From positions 1,298 to 18,052 of the forward strand of contig NW_014012606.1 of the NCBI RefSeq assembly GCF_000611645.1: 16,755 bases of DNA. The letters are read 5' to 3'. The notes beneath the pieces were generated by a model that saw only the letters and a list, made by a program, of their open reading frames with translations, was not told the origin of the DNA and did not search any database. Shown one piece after another: positions 11,410 to 16,755 of the stretch. The number at the start of each line of letters is the position of its first letter. Position 1 is the stretch's first letter. The stretch comes from Monoraphidium neglectum (lineage: Eukaryota > Chlorophyta > Chlorophyceae > Sphaeropleales > Selenastraceae). The position numbers and the translations under genes are program-made.

Positions 11410-14400
11410 GCTGCCGCTGCTGCTGCTGCTGCTGCTGCTGCTGCCGCCGTTGCTGCTGCTGTTGCCGCTGCTGCCACTGCTTCTCTCGCTGCCGCCGCTC
11501 ATCAACGGCCGCTTTATCGCTACCGTTTGCACCGTCAGGCGGGGGCTATGGCGGGGCCGGCAGCAGCCAGGGCGAGGCGTTCATGGCGGCGCTGCAGACG
11601 GTGCCTGGGCAGTACTTTTCAGAGGACTTTGAGAGCAAGTGGTAGGCGGGGTGTGACGGCGTGCGGGAGCGGCGGCCTCTCCCTGGTGGTACTTTCGCTC
11701 TGCTGCAGCGCGGCAGGTGCAGCAGTCCGCCGCAGTGCGCACGTGCGTGCCCTTTCGGCCCCTGAGCGCCTGTGAGGTTTGGGTAAGCCCCTGCGCGCGC
11801 CAGCACCCCTGCCGCCCCACCGCCCGCGGCTGGGCCCATCTCTGCGCCCGGACGACGCAGGGACGACTTCTTTGTCCAGTTCTGCCAGAATCAGAGCGCG
11901 GAGGAGCTGTATGGGGAGATCGACGAGCTCAACAAGAACCTGGTGGGAAGCTGGGCGGCGGGTGGCGGGTTGGGCTGAGCTGCTGGCGCCGGGCAGGGGC
12001 GTGGCCGGCAGGGGGGGCGGTGTGGCGCGCGTGGAACCCTCGCTCTGTCGCGTCATCCCAGCGCTGGGCGCCAAATGAGTTCCTCTGCGACGCCCCGCTT
12101 CTCCCGCCGCCCGTGGCGCCAGCCCACTTGTTCACCCGTAAAAAGCCCCCAGACCCTCACGCATGGACGCGCGCCACCCGCCCCACCGCCGTTGGGCGGG
12201 TGGCACCCGCCCCAATGCACCCCGCCACACGGGGCCCCGGCCCCCCGTCGAGCTGACAGGAGTCGGCCCCGCCTGTCGGCGCAAATTCAAATTCAAACGC
12301 AGGACGTCGTCGAGCTGCAGCTTCTCAGGGAGGTGGCCGCGCGCAGTGCCTCCTTCTTCCAGGCGGCCGGGCAGCTGCAGGGCCTGAGGGGCGTGCTGCA
12401 GGACACGCTGGACGTCGTGGGGTCGCTGCGGCGCCACGTGGGGGGCCTGGATGCTGACCTGTACAGAGCGGCGGTGGGCGTGGCGGCGCTGCAGCGGCGG
12501 AGGGGCAACCTGGAGCAGGCGCTCGACATCACTAAGGCGCGGGCGCTTATGCGGCGTGTGCATGGTTTCGTGTCGCGCGGCGCAGCCAATCGGATGCGCA
12601 TGTGGCGGATGGGGCTGGCACGCCATGCCGATCAGTTGGGAATTTGTGTGGCTGCGCCGGGGCCCGGAAGGCAGCAGCGGCAGAGGCGAGCGTCCGCCCG
12701 GCCGGCTGCCGCCTAACACTCGGCCGGCCCCCAGCTTTCGCCCTGGCAGCCAGGCCCGCCTTTGACCGCCCCGAACCGCCCTCAACCGCCTCCAACTGCC
12801 TTCAACCGCCCTCAACCGCCCTCCACTGGCCCCCAGGCCCTGAGTGACGTGCTGGACTGCCGGCAGGCCCTAGAGGGCATGATTGAGAGCGAGGACTATG
12901 CGGGTGAGCCCCTTCTTGACCAAGCCTATGCATCTACATAGTAGCAAAGCCGCCGCAGCCCTGCAAGCGCCGCAGGCCCGCCCCGCCGCTGCCCTCTTCA
13001 TGAGCCGGGTGCCTGCCGCGGCCCGCTCCCACATCAACGGGCCGACATGCAACCCCTCAACACAGCCGGCTCCGCTCCCCCCGCCCGTCGACCCCCTACC
13101 GCCCTGAGACCACCCTCAACCCCCACCAACACCCCCCAAAACGACGTCCTCCTGAACCCTGAAAGGCGCCCTGGAGCTCGCAGACCAGATCCAGCGCTCC
13201 CTGGAGTCCCCGCTGCTGCAGGGGCTACTGGCGGTGCGGGACCTCCCCCCCAGGCTCGCAGACACGTCCGAGGCGGTGCGCGGCATGCTGGTGGCCGAGT
13301 TCCTGTCGGCGCTGGAGAACCGGCCGCTCGAGGACGTCGTCGCGGCGGCGGCCGCAGAGGCGGCGGTCGCGCAGGCGCGGCAGCAGCACGGTGCGCGGCG
13401 CGCGCCGGGGGCGCGCGGTCGGGGCGGGGGCGCGGTGGCTCCGGGCGGCTGCCGGTAGCGCAGGGGACGGGGGTTAGTGCAGCTGTAAGGTGTGATCGGT
13501 TTGGAAAGCAAGCGCTGCAAATCAAGCGTCAGGTGGGTGTTATGCCACCCTGTTGCTCGCCTTGCGTCAAGCTGACCAGGACCACCACTGATGCCGCCGC
13601 CGCCCCCCGCTGCTGCTGCCATGGCGCCCCCTCCCCCGCAGACGCAAGCAGCGACGCCGAGCCGGGCCCTGAGACCCGCGCGGCCGAGGCGTCCCCCTTC
13701 ACTCAGCAGCTGTCCATCCTCACTGCGTTGGCCGCGGAGGCGGCGGGCGCGCTGCATGAGAAGCTGCTGCCCCTGGCCGTCGGCCTGTGGCGCGCCGACA
13801 AGCTGGGGGCGGCGATGGCCCAGTATCGGGACAACGTGGCGGCGGAAGTCAAGGGGGCGATCAGGGATGTGGTGCAGCAGGTTGTGCCGATGCTGCTGGC
13901 GGCGGCGGGCGGGGACGGCGGCGGCGGCGGCGGCGGCGGCGGGTCTGGGGCGGAGGTGCAGCTGGCGGAGCAGTTGCAGGTGGGGCCCCAGGCAATCAAA
14001 ACGGCGGAGGCGGCTCTTTGTGGCAGGCGGAGGGATGGCAGCCCATGCTGGCTGAAGCCCGCCGGCATGAATGCTTGGCGCTCACCAGGGATATTGGACG
14101 TTTCATTGGCAGCCGTTGAACTGCCCAACAAGAACGGGCCGACAAAGGGCACACTCGACCCACGTTCCCGCCACCCGCCCCGCCGCGGCCGCGCGGCGCC
14201 GCAGGCGCTGCAGCACGGCGCGTTCATGCAGCTGCTGCGGGCGGTGGCGCGTGTGCTGATCGCGTGCTGCGGCCACGTCCTGGCGGTGGGCAAGGTGCTG
14301 GAGGAAGTCCTGGCCGGCTGCCAAGCTCACCCCAGGTGAGGGCACCACCCCCACCACCACGCCGTCAACCCTGTGGATGCTGTGCGTGGGTGGCTCCTAC

Positions 14401-16560
14401 TTCGCCTCGGCCGCAGCCAAACGCGAGCCGTCGCCTTGCTCTGTCGCATCTGTTGCATCATTTGCGGCGTCGCTTGGCTGCCCGGACGAGGGCCTTTTTG
14501 CACCCATCTCCCCACTCCTCATCAGTCCTGCCTCCAACCAAAACTCTTCGCCCCGCGCCCGCCCCGCAGCCAAGTTGCTGCCCTGCGCAAGGACGTCACC
14601 GCGGCGCTGCAGGTGCGCCAAGGCCCCGCCCGCGTCCCTGCTTGCACCCCGCTATCACGCCTGGCTGTGACTGATAATTTTTGGCCTCAAGCTGATTTAA
14701 ACGACTGTCCAGCTCTCCGACTCTCCGGCTTCCACACTTGCGCCGCCCGCACGTCAACGAACTGTTGTCAATCAAACCTTAGGTCGCGGTCGACGCCGGC
14801 CAGGGGCGCTGGGTGAAGCTGCTCGGCGCCCGCAGCAGCGCCCACATGCGGCTGCGGCTCTACGAGCTGAAGCAGCTGCTGGACGCGTCCGAGGAGGTGG
14901 GGCCTTTGCTGATCTGGTCTGCGATCTAATCTGTGCTGTGATCTCGGGACCCTCATCACTCGCCGCGCTCGTGCGTGCGGCTGATGGGACCCCGTGGCCG
15001 CGACTGGCGCTCTGCCGACTCTTCCTGTCGCGTCAGCAGCACCCCCACGGTCACGATTCTCATATAGTGCAACCCAGTGCAGCGCCTCAACCAGGCGGGA
15101 GCGAGCCCGACCCCTCACGCACCGCCCTCGCAACGACCGGCCCCCCGCAGGTGGCCGCCTACGCCGAGTCGTGCGGCGCCCGCACCCTGGGCTCTCTCCG
15201 CAGCTCCCTGCAGGCGCAGTGCAAGGCCTTCCTGGACAGCCAGCACGGCCGCTGCACCATGCAGCTGCAGCACCTGCTGGAGGTGAGCCCACGCCTGCGC
15301 CCGCGCTCCCCCCAACCGCACTTTTTCTCCTGGTGCTCTCCTCTCTTTTCTCCTGGGATGCAGGAGTAATGCCCTTGCTTGCCCGCGGCTCATGGCTGTG
15401 GAACGATCGAAACCTATCTCATGGGGTGGCTTCTGGCCGTCGGACGAGGGGCGGGAGAGGGGGGGCCGTGACCTTGCACGCCTCCTGAGCTGCTGCTGGG
15501 GGCGCCTCTTGCTCTTGTCTCTGCCGGTGGGTATTCCCAGGCCTCTTGCCAACACAAAGGGGTCCTCCCCTTGCTTTTGCAGCCGTGGTCCGCCCAGCGG
15601 ACGCGTTGCCCCTCGCGACCCGCCCCGCGCGCGCCGCCCCGCAGGGCGAGCAGTGGACGGTCGTGGAGGTTCCCGCAAGCTTCCAGCAGATCGTGGATCG
15701 CCTGCTGTCGCGGTGCGTTTTCAGACCATGCACCAGATGACACATGTGGTTTAGATTTATTGCCGCACAATCAGTTGGAGCGGCTCCGGCGAGCGTTGCG
15801 TGCAGCTGCGCGACCCTGCGAATGCGTCCCAGTCGCTCGCCACGCGCCGTGCTGACGAGCGCGCGCCCTGCCCCGCGCCCGCAGGTGCGGCGAGGGCGCC
15901 GCCATGATGCTCGCAGACGGGGACGCCGCCGTGGGCCCCAAGAGGTGCGGCCTCGCCGCTGGCGCGGCGCCCCCAGCGGCGGCGTCGCGCCGTGCGGCGT
16001 CGCGCCCAGCTCGCGCTCAGGCCTGGGTGCCACGCCCGTCCGGAGATCGAAGCAGCCAACCTTGCTGCACTCTTCGTCATCACGCATCTGTGTCCCAATC
16101 AACATCAAACCGTTCAATGCAACCCCGCCCGCGCAGCCGGGACCGCGACCAGGCCGCCCCGGAAGCCGCGGGCGCCGCGCCGGCGCCCGCGCAGGCGCCG
16201 GCGCCGCAGGCGGCGCTGCTGGTCAACGGGCGGCGGTTCCACCTGGTCAACAGCGCGCTGATGCTGCTGAAGATGGTGGACGACTACATGAGTCTGTACG
16301 ACATAGTGCCGCAGGTGGGAGGGGCGGGGCCGCTTCCATCTACGATGGCGGGCCGCACAAAGCCGCGCTCGACGAGCGCGGGGGCGCGGCACGCACGGCG
16401 CGACTTGTGCTGTTTAACAAGTGCGCGCCTCGTTTGTGAACACAGCACAGGATGCGAATGCGTCGGCCGACGCCCCCGCCGCCGTTTTCGACTCCTGTCG
16501 CAGTTTGGGGCTGAGATCGTCCACCGGGAGCTGGAGTTGCTCAAGCAGTTCAACTCACAG
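10791..16560 (+). CDS. VPS54: VPS54, GARP complex subunit (15 exons seen, 3' end outside window)
   Basis: Vps54 is the GARP subunit that tethers endosome-derived vesicles at the trans-Golgi. Exons are 10791-11205, 11539-11641, 11861-11942, 12303-12536, 12837-12903, 13166-13390, 13642-13979, 14205-14335, 14570-14612, 14783-14896, 15151-15282, 15645-15712, 15885-15944, 16137-16314 and 16504-16560; phases agree throughout and give 749 residues. Landmarks are VGQTLVSIVNDP near the start, LQTVPGQYFSEDFESKWDDF across exons 2-3, the coiled-coil ELQLLREVAARSASFFQAAG (about 205-224), SEDYAGALELADQIQ across exons 5-6 (the family ADxxGAL motif), EQWTVVEVPASFQQIVDRLL (630-649), VNGRRFHLVNSALMLLKMVDDY (about 700-721) and AEIVHRELELLKQFNSQ at the end. 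The last three match the plant-type C-terminal Vps54 domain. By comparison with plant homologues of about 1,000 residues, some 200-250 residues remain beyond the window. Gly- and Ala/Pro-rich inserts are present. Intron 4 may be GC-AG. Confidence 0.94.
11352..11475 (+). repeat. CTG/TGC trinucleotide tract in VPS54 intron 1
   Basis: Nineteen perfect TGC units (11352-11408) are followed by runs interrupted with CCG, CGC and TTG variants to about 11475. The tract lies inside the intron between the donor at 11206 and the acceptor at 11537-11538, again with CUG in the sense strand of the pre-mRNA. The poly-Cys, poly-Leu, poly-Ala and poly-Ser frames across it are artefacts. Confidence 0.9.
12761..12830 (+). 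repeat. Decamer tandem repeat in VPS54 intron 4
   Basis: About seven copies of a 10-bp unit close to CTCAACCGCC run without gaps from 12761 to 12830, for example at 12781, 12801 and 12811, with one or two changes in the others. The array ends six bases before the CAG acceptor, so it takes the place of the polypyrimidine tract of this intron. Confidence 0.75.
13917..13940 (+). repeat. GGC run encoding poly-Gly in VPS54 exon 7
   Basis: Eight GGC codons in frame, followed by GGG TCT GGG, encode a Gly linker between the PMLLAAAGGD segment and AEVQLAEQLQ. The length is likely to vary between strains. It falls in a loop region and does not interrupt a conserved motif. Confidence 0.8.
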
Positions 16561-16755
16561 GTGCGGCAGGCGGCGCGGCCGGCCTCGCCGTAAGGCTTAT
16601 ACTGCATGGCAGCCCTTGCAACATGCATTTTTACGCCTTGGTGAAAGGGCTTGCGCTGTGGTGATGCTGCTCCCTGCACTCATGCTGCTCTCTTTCATGC
16701 CCGCCCCACCTCCCCCGCCGCCGGCCAGCGACGGCCACCGCTCACCCCCCAACCC
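16561..16755 (+). other. Start of VPS54 intron 15, to window edge
   Basis: A GTGCGG donor follows the exon ending in FNSQ. The expected next segment of plant-type Vps54 (Cys/Gln/Leu/Val-rich, after the FN motif) is not found in any frame here, so the intron probably runs past the edge. A T/C-rich stretch at 16675-16720 resembles the end of an intron. Confidence 0.5.

Noticed and set aside
11007..11775. Poly-Ala, poly-Ser, poly-Leu and poly-Cys frames across 11352-11475 on both strands
   Set aside because: Artefacts of the triplet repeat in VPS54 intron 1. The true frame leaves at the donor at 11206 and resumes at 11539.
13047..14339. A 430-codon open frame on the + strand
   Set aside because: Only the part within 13642-13979 is a real VPS54 exon. 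The rest reads through introns and out-of-frame exons with Arg/Pro/Ala-rich low-complexity sequence.

Overview
The window looks like nuclear DNA of a green alga, most likely Chlorophyceae (a Chlamydomonas- or Sphaeropleales-type genome). The grounds are very high GC, short genes cut by many 100-350 bp GT-AG introns with CAG acceptors, long CTG runs in introns, TGTAA poly(A) motifs, and a ciliary glutamylase next to a plant-type VPS54. No prokaryotic operon structure, tRNA, rRNA, CRISPR array or recognisable transposon was seen. All gene models are spliced by eye. Each was accepted only where exon phases join without a break and the joined protein reads as a known family.

Layout from left to right: (1) 14-122, last exon of an unrecognised + strand gene. 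(2) 506-3660, minus strand, a complete 8-exon tubulin polyglutamylase of the TTLL1 type (538 aa). (3) 3661-5487, a 1.8 kb divergent intergenic region with no gene I can support. (4) 5488-8019, plus strand, a 7-exon gene for a Tim44/mL45-domain protein with a mitochondrial-type N-terminus (about 399 aa). (5) 8020-8433, a convergent 3' region holding a 30-bp G-rich minisatellite and apparently overlapping 3' ends. (6) 8434-10120, minus strand, a 6-exon P-loop sulfotransferase-like protein (245 aa) with non-canonical PAPS-site motifs. (7) 10121-10790, a divergent promoter region. (8) 10791-16560, plus strand, the first 15 exons (749 residues) of VPS54, a GARP tethering-complex subunit; it runs off the right edge.

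The genes alternate strictly in orientation (+,-,+,-,+) and share no pathway: axonemal tubulin modification, mitochondrial translation or protein insertion, sulfotransfer-like chemistry and endosome-to-Golgi tethering. I see no new multi-gene system. The points most worth a second look are the altered sulfotransferase motifs, two candidate GC-AG introns, two CTG tracts of nearly equal length in the sense strand of introns of neighbouring + genes, and the G-rich minisatellite in a region of convergent transcript overlap.
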